Positions 1 through 5,688 of a stretch of 5,871 nt of DNA are shown here, piece after piece. The position numbers and the translations under genes were made by a program. Source of the stretch: Cytophagales bacterium. Lineage in GTDB: Bacteria; Bacteroidota; Bacteroidia; Cytophagales; Cyclobacteriaceae. The first letter of the stretch is position 1. Each line of letters begins with the position of its first letter. The notes beneath the pieces were generated by a model, which was not told where the DNA came from, did no database searches, and saw only the letters and a program-made list of their open reading frames with translations. The DNA lies in the NCBI GenBank assembly GCA_029262935.1, contig JAJCYK010000309.1, positions 1-5,871 of the forward strand, in the 5' to 3' direction.

Positions 1-171
1 CGTACAGGACTGGGAGTTGAAAACCCCACGATCACTCAAGTAGTTGCGGCCAATTGTCTTTGGGCGGATGCCTTGGCATCCACTGTTAGTATTAATGGAA
101 GTAAAGCTTCTAGAAAGCTACTAAAAAAATTTAAAGCTTATGAATTGAGTGAAACGCTATTTACCCCTTAG
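1..171 (+). CDS. ApbE-like FAD:protein FMN transferase, C-terminal fragment
   Basis: Frame 1 is open from the window edge to a TAG at 169-171, giving the last 56 residues of a protein whose start lies outside the window. The fragment opens with Arg-Thr-Gly, matching the end of the conserved DPRTG segment of ApbE proteins. It continues with a hydrophobic strand (ITQVVAANC) and the WADALAST motif at fragment residues 21-28, the counterpart of the family's ADALAT motif. In known ApbE enzymes the Asp and the Thr four residues later help bind the Mg2+ that positions FAD. Here these are Asp23 and Ser27, a conservative change. ApbE moves FMN from FAD onto a Thr or Ser of a target protein, usually outside the cytoplasm. 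The tail after the motif is only about 28 residues, slightly short, and ends in a basic stretch (SRKLLKKFK). No flavin-acceptor protein is visible in the window. The family call is by eye from a short fragment and is fairly secure. Confidence 0.75.
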   Translation, partial: RTGLGVENPTITQVVAANCLWADALASTVSINGSKASRKLLKKFKAYELSETLFTP

Positions 172-172
172 G

Positions 173-208
173 TTTTGAGCAATTTTCAGAAAAATAAACT
201 ATCTTTTG
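173..208 (+). promoter_or_regulatory. Candidate Bacteroidota-type promoter upstream of the sugar oxidoreductase operon
   Basis: The 58-base gap between the ApbE-like gene and the operon is AT-rich. It has TTTTG at 173-177 and TATCTTTTG at 200-208, about 22 bases apart. This resembles the Bacteroidota sigma-factor pattern TTTG-N(about 19-23)-TAnnTTTG, but the downstream box has one extra T, so it is only a near match. The start codon follows at 230, giving a leader of roughly 15 bases that is A-rich and has no strong Shine-Dalgarno, as is usual in this phylum. The gap has no convincing terminator, so read-through from the upstream gene is also possible. Confidence 0.35.
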
Positions 209-229
209 TTAAAAGAAATATAATTAGTA

Positions 230-1531
230 ATGAAAAAGCAAGCAAGTTCGAGAAGAGCATTCCTCAAAAAATCAAGTACCGCGGTATTAACCTCTACCTT
301 AGGGTTTAATATTGTTTCAGGCCAGCCGCAAGCCTTTAAGAATTTGAACAGCGAAACCTTAAAGGTGGGTCTTATTGGCTGTGGTGGTAGAGGTACAGGA
401 GCGGCCTTTCAGGCCTCTATGGCAGATCCTAACGTGCAAATCACGGCTATGGCGGATATATTCCGGGACCGCCTAGATACCTCGTATGAGAATCTGGTCA
501 AAGAAAATGGTGATAAAATTGCCGTAGATGAAGATCACAAATTTATTGGGTTTGATGGCTACAAAAAAGTTCTAGCTAGTGATGTAGATGTGGTTATTCT
601 GACCACCCCTCCTAGCTTTCGACCCGGACACCTAGCAGCGGCCATTGAAGCAGGAAAACATGTATTTTGTGAGAAGCCCGTGGCAGTGGATGCCCCTGGT
701 ATACGCAGCGTGATAGCCTCTGCTAAGAAAGCTAAGGAAAAAGGTCTGGCGCTGATGTCAGGATTCTGTTGGAGGCATGACACTCCCAAAATAGAAACCT
801 ACGACAAATTACTAAGCGGTGCCATAGGAGACATTCACACCGTTTACAACACCTATAACACGGGGGCATTGTGGTTCCACGAACGCAAACCTGAATGGAC
901 TGATTTTGAATTTGAGATGCGCAACTGGTTGTACTACAATTGGATGTCTGGAGACCACATCTCAGAGCAAGCCGTTCATAGTTTGGACTTAATGAATTGG
1001 GCAATGGGCGATGTTATGCCTGTAAGTGCCATGGGTACGGGGGGTCGTCAAAGCCGAACACAACCGGAGTTTGGCAACGTATACGATCATTTTGCCATTG
1101 TTTATGAATATGCAAATGGCAAAAAAGGATTCCATTTTAGTCGTCAACAAAAAGATTGTAGTAGGGCATACCATTTGGAACTAACCGGAAGCCAAGGACA
1201 ATGTTATATGGATGTTTTCCGTAAGCATGAGATTTCTGGTAAAGAATCTTGGAAATGGAAGGGCGAAAAGACCAACATGTATCAAAATGAGCACAACACG
1301 TTGTTCAACTCCATCAGAGAAGGCAAACCTTTTAACGATGGAGCACGCATGGCCAACAGTACCATGCTGGCTTTATGGGGCAGAATGGTGGCCTATACTG
1401 GCCAAACAATAAGTTTGGAAGAAGCCATGAATAGTGAAGAAATTCTAGGACCAAAACTAGAAGAATACAACTGGGACCTTAAGTGGCCCTTAGCTGAAGT
1501 GGCTAAGCCTGGAATTACCAAGTTTAGTTAA
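230..1531 (+). CDS. Tat-exported Gfo/Idh/MocA family oxidoreductase
   Basis: This 433-residue NAD(P)-dependent sugar or polyol dehydrogenase is probably exported folded to the periplasm. Its N-terminus has a twin-arginine motif (SRRAFLKK, residues 7-14) followed by a hydrophobic stretch to about residue 30; no clear AxA cleavage site is seen. The Rossmann domain begins near residue 44, with dinucleotide-binding GCGGRG at 50-55 and Asp76 at the end of strand 2, where preference for NAD or NADP is usually set. TTPP (125-128) and CEKP (147-150) are family hallmarks; Lys149 is the conserved catalytic-site lysine. The C-terminal domain has SEQAVHSLDLMNW (245-257), whose His250 and Asp253 match the usual active-site His/Asp positions. 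Further family signatures are YDHF (285-288) and YQNEH (351-355). Length is normal for Tat-bearing members. It is first in a tight run of three genes, 2 bases before the next. A periplasmic enzyme of this type would need a tightly held cofactor, as in Zymomonas glucose-fructose oxidoreductase. The substrate is not predictable. Confidence 0.92.
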   Translation: MKKQASSRRAFLKKSSTAVLTSTLGFNIVSGQPQAFKNLNSETLKVGLIGCGGRGTGAAFQASMADPNVQITAMADIFRDRLDTSYENLVKENGDKIAVDEDHKFIGFDGYKKVLASDVDVVILTTPPSFRPGHLAAAIEAGKHVFCEKPVAVDAPGIRSVIASAKKAKEKGLALMSGFCWRHDTPKIETYDKLLSGAIGDIHTVYNTYNTGALWFHERKPEWTDFEFEMRNWLYYNWMSGDHISEQAVHSLDLMNWAMGDVMPVSAMGTGGRQSRTQPEFGNVYDHFAIVYEYANGKKGFHFSRQQKDCSRAYHLELTGSQGQCYMDVFRKHEISGKESWKWKGEKTNMYQNEHNTLFNSIREGKPFNDGARMANSTMLALWGRMVAYTGQTISLEEAMNSEEILGPKLEEYNWDLKWPLAEVAKPGITKFS

Positions 1532-1533
1532 GT

Positions 1534-2433
1534 ATGAAACGAAGGACCTTTATTCAACATAGCGCCGTAGGCGGTGCTATGTTTATGGCCGTGCCATCAT
1601 CTACCCTATTTGCAGAAGCAGGCGAGAAGACAGGCTTGACAAAAAAAAGCTTGAAATTCGGCATGATCAAGGAAGACCTTTCCGTAATGGACAAATTTAA
1701 GTTGATCAAAGACTTAGGTTTTGATGGGATCGAATTGGATAGCCCGAATGATTTAGTAGAAAAAGAAATATTAGCCGCACGTGATCACACAGGATTAGAA
1801 ATCCCTGGCGTAGTAAACTCCAAGCATTGGGATCACCCTTTGTCGCATCCAGACCCTGAAGTAAGAACTGTTTGTAGGGAATCCATGGTACACGCCATGC
1901 ATAAGTGCAAACTTTACGGGGGTACTACGGTACTATTGGTACCGGCAGTAGTGAGCGAAGAAATTGGGTATGATGAAGCCTGGGAGCGTTCAACTGCGGA
2001 AATCAAACAACTGTTGCCAGTGGCTGAGGAAACTGGAATTAAAATTGCTATCGAAAATGTTTGGAATAATTTCCTAATAAGCCCGGTGGAAGCGGCTCAA
2101 TATATTGACCAGTTTAACAGCGATATGATCGGTTGGTATTTTGATGTTGGCAACATCATTCGATACGGTTGGCCGGATCAATGGGTACGTATACTAGGAA
2201 AAAGAATATTAAAAATTGATGTAAAAGAATACAGTAGGGACAAACAAAAAAACGAAGGTATCTGGGAAGGGTTTAATGTCAAACTTGGCGACGGAGACAG
2301 TGATTGGGCCAAAGTCAATAAAGCATTAACTTCAGTAGGCTACACCGGATGGGGTTCTGCGGAAGTTCCCGGCGGTGATCGCAAGCGTTTGCAGGAAATT
2401 TCGGAACGTATGGACCGCATTTACAAATTGTAA
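1534..2433 (+). CDS. Tat-exported sugar isomerase/epimerase-type TIM-barrel protein
   Basis: This 299-residue protein is of the xylose-isomerase-like TIM-barrel (AP endonuclease 2) superfamily, often annotated sugar phosphate isomerase/epimerase. The N-terminus is Tat-like: KRRTFIQ at residues 2-8, a hydrophobic segment to about 26, and a plausible AxA site at 27-29 (Ala-Glu-Ala). The barrel starts near residue 40 (LKFGMIKED), with GFDGIELD at 62-69 as the first conserved strand. NSKHWDHPLSHPD (95-107) resembles the conserved loop of hexulose-phosphate isomerase/UlaE-like members. Likely metal ligands are Glu174 (IAIEN), Asp204 (YFDVGN) and Glu277 (SAEVPGGD). The fourth, usually a His in an HVHxKD-type motif, appears to be Asp229 in KIDVKEY. 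Members catalyse isomerisation, epimerisation or, in some keto-sugar pathways, hydration. The export signal argues against a phosphorylated cytosolic substrate despite the common family name. It lies between two Gfo/Idh/MocA genes with gaps of 2 and 3 bases, so it probably acts on their keto product. The fold is secure; the exact reaction is not. Confidence 0.88.
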   Translation: MKRRTFIQHSAVGGAMFMAVPSSTLFAEAGEKTGLTKKSLKFGMIKEDLSVMDKFKLIKDLGFDGIELDSPNDLVEKEILAARDHTGLEIPGVVNSKHWDHPLSHPDPEVRTVCRESMVHAMHKCKLYGGTTVLLVPAVVSEEIGYDEAWERSTAEIKQLLPVAEETGIKIAIENVWNNFLISPVEAAQYIDQFNSDMIGWYFDVGNIIRYGWPDQWVRILGKRILKIDVKEYSRDKQKNEGIWEGFNVKLGDGDSDWAKVNKALTSVGYTGWGSAEVPGGDRKRLQEISERMDRIYKL

Positions 2434-2436
2434 TTT

Positions 2437-3516
2437 ATGAGTAACCCCATAAAAGTGTTGGTGGTAGGTTGTGGTAATATGGGAGCTTCTCATGCCCGCG
2501 CCTACCATAAAATGCCCGAATTTGAAATCGTAGGGCTTGTTAGCAGAGGACCAGAAAGCAGAGCTAAGTTGTCCCAGGAATTAGGTGGCTATCCGGAATT
2601 TGGCGACTATGAAGAAGCCTTGGCTGCCACTAAACCAGATGCTGTCAGCATTAATACCTATCCCGATACTCATGCCCGTTATGTCAAGCATGCCTTGGCG
2701 CAAGGTGCGCATGTTTTTGTGGAGAAACCTTTGGCAAACACCGTGGAAGAGTGCCAGGAGATCAAAGAACTAGCTACGAAAGCTAACAAAAAGGTAGTCA
2801 TTGGTTATATCCTAAGAGTGCATCCGGCCTGGACCAAGTTTATTGATATCGCCAAGACTTTGGGTAAACCACTGGTCATGCGTATGAACCTCAATCAACA
2901 AAGCCATGGCAGTACTTGGGAGGTTCACAAAAACTTAATGAACTCCATGTCTCCAATAGTAGATTGCGGAGTCCACTATGTTGACGTGATGTGCTTAATG
3001 ACAGAAGCCAAACCCGTTTCAGTTAGTGCTATTGGCGCTAGGTTGTCAGATGAACTAGTAGATGGCATGTACAACTATGGTCAACTACAAGTGCGCTTCG
3101 ATGATAAAAGCGTAGGCTGGTATGAAGCCGGCTGGGGACCAATGATAAGTGAAACCGCGTATTTCGTAAAAGATGTGATTGGTCCTAAAGGATGTGTCAG
3201 CATCGTAGACAAAAACCCAAAAGTAGACCAAACAGGATCTGATAATGTGGATGGCCATTCTGCCACAAACGCTTTATTGCTCCATCATAGTGCCACCAAT
3301 GAGGACGGCAGCTTCAGCAAAAGTGATGAGATGCTTGACACTACATTCGAACCGGATCACCAAGGCCTATGTGATTTGGAACAAGCCTATTTCTATAAAG
3401 CAATCAATGAAGATATGGACATGACCCAGCACCTGGATGATGCCATAAACAGCTTGAAAATTGTACTGGCCGCTGACCAATCGTTCAAAACTGGTCAAAC
3501 TGTGCCTTTGGACTGA
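2437..3516 (+). CDS. Cytosolic Gfo/Idh/MocA family oxidoreductase
   Basis: This is a second NAD(P)-dependent sugar or polyol dehydrogenase of the Gfo/Idh/MocA family, 359 residues. Unlike the first gene of the run it has no signal peptide: the Rossmann strand starts at residue 5 (IKVLVVGCGNMG), with the dinucleotide-binding glycines at 11, 13 and 16. Strand 2 ends in Ser36-Arg37 rather than an acidic residue, which might favour NADP, but this is weak evidence. The family motif VEKP is at 95-98, with conserved Lys97. DCGVHYVDVM (176-185) supplies the usual active-site Asp176, His180 and Asp183. The rest forms the alpha/beta C-terminal domain, and length is typical. It starts 3 bases after the stop of the TIM-barrel gene, so it is very probably co-transcribed and translationally linked. 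It may carry out the cytoplasmic oxidation or reduction step of a pathway whose first steps are periplasmic. It is clearly diverged from the first oxidoreductase and is not a recent duplicate. The substrate is unknown. Confidence 0.92.
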   Translation: MSNPIKVLVVGCGNMGASHARAYHKMPEFEIVGLVSRGPESRAKLSQELGGYPEFGDYEEALAATKPDAVSINTYPDTHARYVKHALAQGAHVFVEKPLANTVEECQEIKELATKANKKVVIGYILRVHPAWTKFIDIAKTLGKPLVMRMNLNQQSHGSTWEVHKNLMNSMSPIVDCGVHYVDVMCLMTEAKPVSVSAIGARLSDELVDGMYNYGQLQVRFDDKSVGWYEAGWGPMISETAYFVKDVIGPKGCVSIVDKNPKVDQTGSDNVDGHSATNALLLHHSATNEDGSFSKSDEMLDTTFEPDHQGLCDLEQAYFYKAINEDMDMTQHLDDAINSLKIVLAADQSFKTGQTVPLD

Positions 3517-3548
3517 ATAGATAAATAACCACTAAAAAGAAATCCCTA

Positions 3549-4103
3549 ATGAAAGTAATTACTTACCTAAGCTTAGTATTCGCAACTCTTATGACAGCAT
3601 GTGGACCTGCTTCCAGCCATGAGTCTGAAACCCCCGTGGCCATAGAGGAAGAAGCAAGTACAACTGAACTCATTGCCGTTACCGTGCATACTGTAGATAC
3701 CGTAGCCTACACCGCTCAACAAAGCTGGGAAATTGTGGCAGATTATAATGCGTTAGATAAGTGGCTCTCCCCTGCGGTAGCAAGTTCCAGCATGGTTGGC
3801 GAAGGGCTAGGTGCCGTGCGTACGTTAACTTTAGATGATGGGAATCAAGTGGTAGAAGAGCTGATCACATTGGATGAAGAGCATATGACGATACAGTATA
3901 AAATGACCCAAGGTAATCCCATTTTGGTAGGTTACGTTGGCACCATGAAAGTAGTGACGGTGGATGATGATTCTCATAGCGTGATCGACTGGACATCGGC
4001 TTTTGAATCGCCAGTAGGCCAAGACAGTGCAGGCTATGCGTTAATAAAAGGTGTTCATCTCTTAATGTTCGACAATTTGGACAAAGAGGCTGCCAGTGAA
4101 TAA
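3549..4103 (+). CDS. SRPBCC (Bet v1/START-like) domain lipoprotein
   Basis: This 184-residue protein is predicted to be a lipoprotein. A short signal peptide ends in the lipobox LMTAC, with Cys18 as the lipidated residue, followed by an acidic, Ser/Thr/Glu-rich linker to about residue 41. From about 42 to 175 it resembles SRPBCC/polyketide-cyclase-2 proteins. The pattern is an opening strand (IAVTVHTVDTV), a helix with YTAQQSWEIVADYNALDKWL (53-72), then strands including the GEGLGAVRTL turn and a late DWTSAFE strand. These domains form a hydrophobic ligand-binding pocket and act as ligand carriers, cyclases or sensors; no catalytic residue can be assigned. Most relatives seen in bacteria are cytoplasmic, so a lipid anchor is less usual. 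It follows the oxidoreductase run after 32 bases, so it may be in the same transcript, and it overlaps the next gene by 8 bases. The ATG at 3549 is preferred because it gives a complete lipoprotein signal. Domain assignment is by pattern, not search. Confidence 0.72.
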   Translation: MKVITYLSLVFATLMTACGPASSHESETPVAIEEEASTTELIAVTVHTVDTVAYTAQQSWEIVADYNALDKWLSPAVASSSMVGEGLGAVRTLTLDDGNQVVEELITLDEEHMTIQYKMTQGNPILVGYVGTMKVVTVDDDSHSVIDWTSAFESPVGQDSAGYALIKGVHLLMFDNLDKEAASE

Positions 4104-4473
4104 ACAATTCTCACACGCCGCTACTATTTTACAAGTTAAAGATCCCTTAGCCAGCGCAAAATGGTATCGAGATCGGTTGGGCTTTGACATCACATTTGAA
4201 TGGGGCGACCCGGTAGACTATGTCGTTACTAAGGGGGAAGAAGCGGTGTCTGTGCATTTTTCTAAAGGAGATGGAAAGCCCAACGACATCAAAATGGCAC
4301 TTTATATTTTTGTTCACGATGTAGATGCATTGTACCAAATATTAAAAGCACAATCTGTAGAGGTTAGGAGTCCTATTGTTACCCACGATTATGGCATGCG
4401 AGACTTTGATGTAATCGATCCTGATGGGTATGTATTGTGCTTTGGCACGCATGTGGAAAGGCTCAACCAGTAG
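4096..4473 (+). CDS. VOC-superfamily protein (glyoxalase/bleomycin-resistance type)
   Basis: This is a 125-residue vicinal-oxygen-chelate fold protein of normal single-domain length. Two beta-alpha-beta-beta-beta modules are visible. The first begins with ATILQVKDPLASAKWYRDRLGF (about 9-30). The second begins near MALYIFVHDVDALY (67-80) and ends with YGMRDFDVIDPDGYVLCFG (99-117), a typical VOC closing motif. By hand alignment, the positions that bind metal in glyoxalase I-type enzymes hold Ala9, Ala68 and Cys115. The protein is therefore probably not a metal-dependent lyase or dioxygenase and is closer to bleomycin-resistance-like binding proteins. The start is GTG at 4096, the only in-frame start ahead of the first strand. 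It overlaps the lipoprotein stop by 8 bases (GTGAATAA), which suggests translational coupling. There is no signal peptide, so it should be cytoplasmic, unlike its lipidated partner. Its 3' end overlaps the convergent MFS gene by 11 bases. The ligand is unknown. Confidence 0.85.
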   Translation: MNKQFSHAATILQVKDPLASAKWYRDRLGFDITFEWGDPVDYVVTKGEEAVSVHFSKGDGKPNDIKMALYIFVHDVDALYQILKAQSVEVRSPIVTHDYGMRDFDVIDPDGYVLCFGTHVERLNQ

Positions 4474-5656
4474 CTCCTACCTCCGGAGATTTATTTCTGT
4501 AAAATAGGGCGATCAACCCCAAGACGGGACCCAAGCCCAACAAGACAAATAAGGCTTTCAAATCCATAACATCCATCAAAACGGAAAGCGTCTGAATGCT
4601 TGCGATGGTGATAGAGAACCCTATGCAGTTTACAATAGTAAGCGCGGTGCCTTTTGATTCAGGAGCCGTATTCTGAGCCACTAAAGTGGAAAACAATGGG
4701 GAATCCGCCACGACCATCATGCCCCAAAAAAGCAAAAATCCCATAAAAAGTGTAGTTGACGTGGTTTGGAACACAAATGGTGAAACAATACAACACAAAC
4801 CAGAAGCAAACAAAGCTAGTGCTGCTACATTTTTTTCGCCAAATTTTTGGGACAAATATCCTCCCGCTATGCAAGCCAACCCTCCAACTCCTATAACACA
4901 GAAGGAAACCACTGGAATGTTCAACACTGCTCCCGGGTGAAGAGATGTATATGTACCTAGTATTAAGGGCACAAACGCCCAAAAAGCGTACAGTTCCCAC
5001 ATATGGCCAAAATACCCAAAAGCGGCAGCCCTGAACTCTTTATTTCTAAATACAGCATACAGGGCCCTAAGATCCAATTTCTGAGCAGCCATACGGTAGG
5101 GACCATTTGGCACCAGCATCCACATAGCCCCTCCACCGAGGGTGGCTAAGACCGAAGTGGTAATCAGCACGGTGCTCCAAGGCCACGCATTAGTAAGTCC
5201 CCTTAACAAATGTGGGAAAGCAGTACCCACAACCAAAGCCCCTACCAAAAATCCCAACGACTTCCCTAGACCTTTGGCATAATAATCTGCGGCGATTTTC
5301 ATTCCAACCGGGTATATTCCAGCGAGAAAAAAACCAGTGCCAAAACGTAAAAACAATAGGCTGTTGAAGCTGTTATCTTCTAGGATGATGCCCAAATTAA
5401 ACATCGCAGCAAACAGTGCGCTAAGAAAAAAGACTTTGGCCGGAGCAAATCGATCAGCAACAGTTAATAAGGCAAATATCAGGGTGCCTGCAATGAACCC
5501 AAATTGGACCGCGGAAGTGAGGTATCCCAGGGCACTTTGATCCAATTGAAAATCAACCACCAAGTTGTTCATTACTCCATTGCCTGCAAACCACAACGAG
5601 GTACAACAAAATTGAGAAACGACAATAACCGGCAGCACCCACCTGTAATTACTCAT
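4463..5656 (-). CDS. MFS transporter
   Basis: This major facilitator superfamily inner-membrane transporter has 397 residues from the ATG at 5656, with about 12 hydrophobic segments. Helix 1 carries QFCCTSLWFAGNGV (residues 15-28 from this start), a pattern I associate with a Bacteroidota MFS subgroup. A loose version of the MFS motif A, ADRFAPAK (67-74), lies between helices 2 and 3. Helix 4 has the sequence LRFGTGFFLAGIYPVGMK (103-120), with an intramembrane Arg and a Gly-rich stretch as in many MFS proteins. A hydrophilic central loop near MAAQKLDLRALYAVFRNKE separates the six-helix halves. An in-frame GTG at 5677 would add seven residues (MILRCSV) and has a purine-rich AAAGAG just upstream. 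The ATG is preferred because its product begins MSNYRWVLPV, directly before helix 1. The gene lies 11-32 bases downstream of a membrane protein on the same strand, so the two are probably co-transcribed. The substrate is not predictable; no adjacent gene defines it. Confidence 0.9.
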   Translation of the reverse strand: MSNYRWVLPVIVVSQFCCTSLWFAGNGVMNNLVVDFQLDQSALGYLTSAVQFGFIAGTLIFALLTVADRFAPAKVFFLSALFAAMFNLGIILEDNSFNSLLFLRFGTGFFLAGIYPVGMKIAADYYAKGLGKSLGFLVGALVVGTAFPHLLRGLTNAWPWSTVLITTSVLATLGGGAMWMLVPNGPYRMAAQKLDLRALYAVFRNKEFRAAAFGYFGHMWELYAFWAFVPLILGTYTSLHPGAVLNIPVVSFCVIGVGGLACIAGGYLSQKFGEKNVAALALFASGLCCIVSPFVFQTTSTTLFMGFLLFWGMMVVADSPLFSTLVAQNTAPESKGTALTIVNCIGFSITIASIQTLSVLMDVMDLKALFVLLGLGPVLGLIALFYRNKSPEVGATG

Positions 5657-5688
5657 AACTGAACAGCGCAATATCACCAGGCTCTTTA

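Noticed and set aside
202..216. Hairpin TCTTTT-GTT-AAAAGA as a terminator for the ApbE-like gene
   Set aside because: The stem is short and has only one G-C pair at most per arm, the loop is 3 bases, and no T-run follows.
732..1004. 90-residue open frame on the - strand inside the first oxidoreductase gene
   Set aside because: It lies wholly antisense to a gene with clear family motifs, and its translation is Cys/Ser-rich with no domain pattern.
230..3516. The two Gfo/Idh/MocA genes as a recent tandem duplication
   Set aside because: They share only family motifs (GxGxxG, EKP, His/Asp active site), differ by 74 residues in length, and one has a Tat signal; they look like ancient paralogues.
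3831..4107. Two overlapping - strand open frames antisense to the SRPBCC lipoprotein
   Set aside because: Neither translation shows a signal, motif or hydrophobic pattern of a real protein, and the + strand reading frame is coherent across the whole stretch.
4475..4488. Palindrome CTCCGGAG and nearby CTCC as a possible terminator or operator
   Set aside because: It lies in the coding 3' end of the MFS gene, forms only a short stem, and has no T-run suitably placed on either strand.
4686..4940. 84-residue + strand open frame inside the MFS gene
   Set aside because: It is antisense to well-defined transmembrane helices of the transporter, has low-complexity polar composition, and has no ribosome binding site.
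4659..5000. 113-residue - strand frame overlapping the MFS gene
   Set aside because: It is in a shifted frame on the transporter's own strand, and the MFS frame continues intact through it, so it is not evidence of a frameshift.
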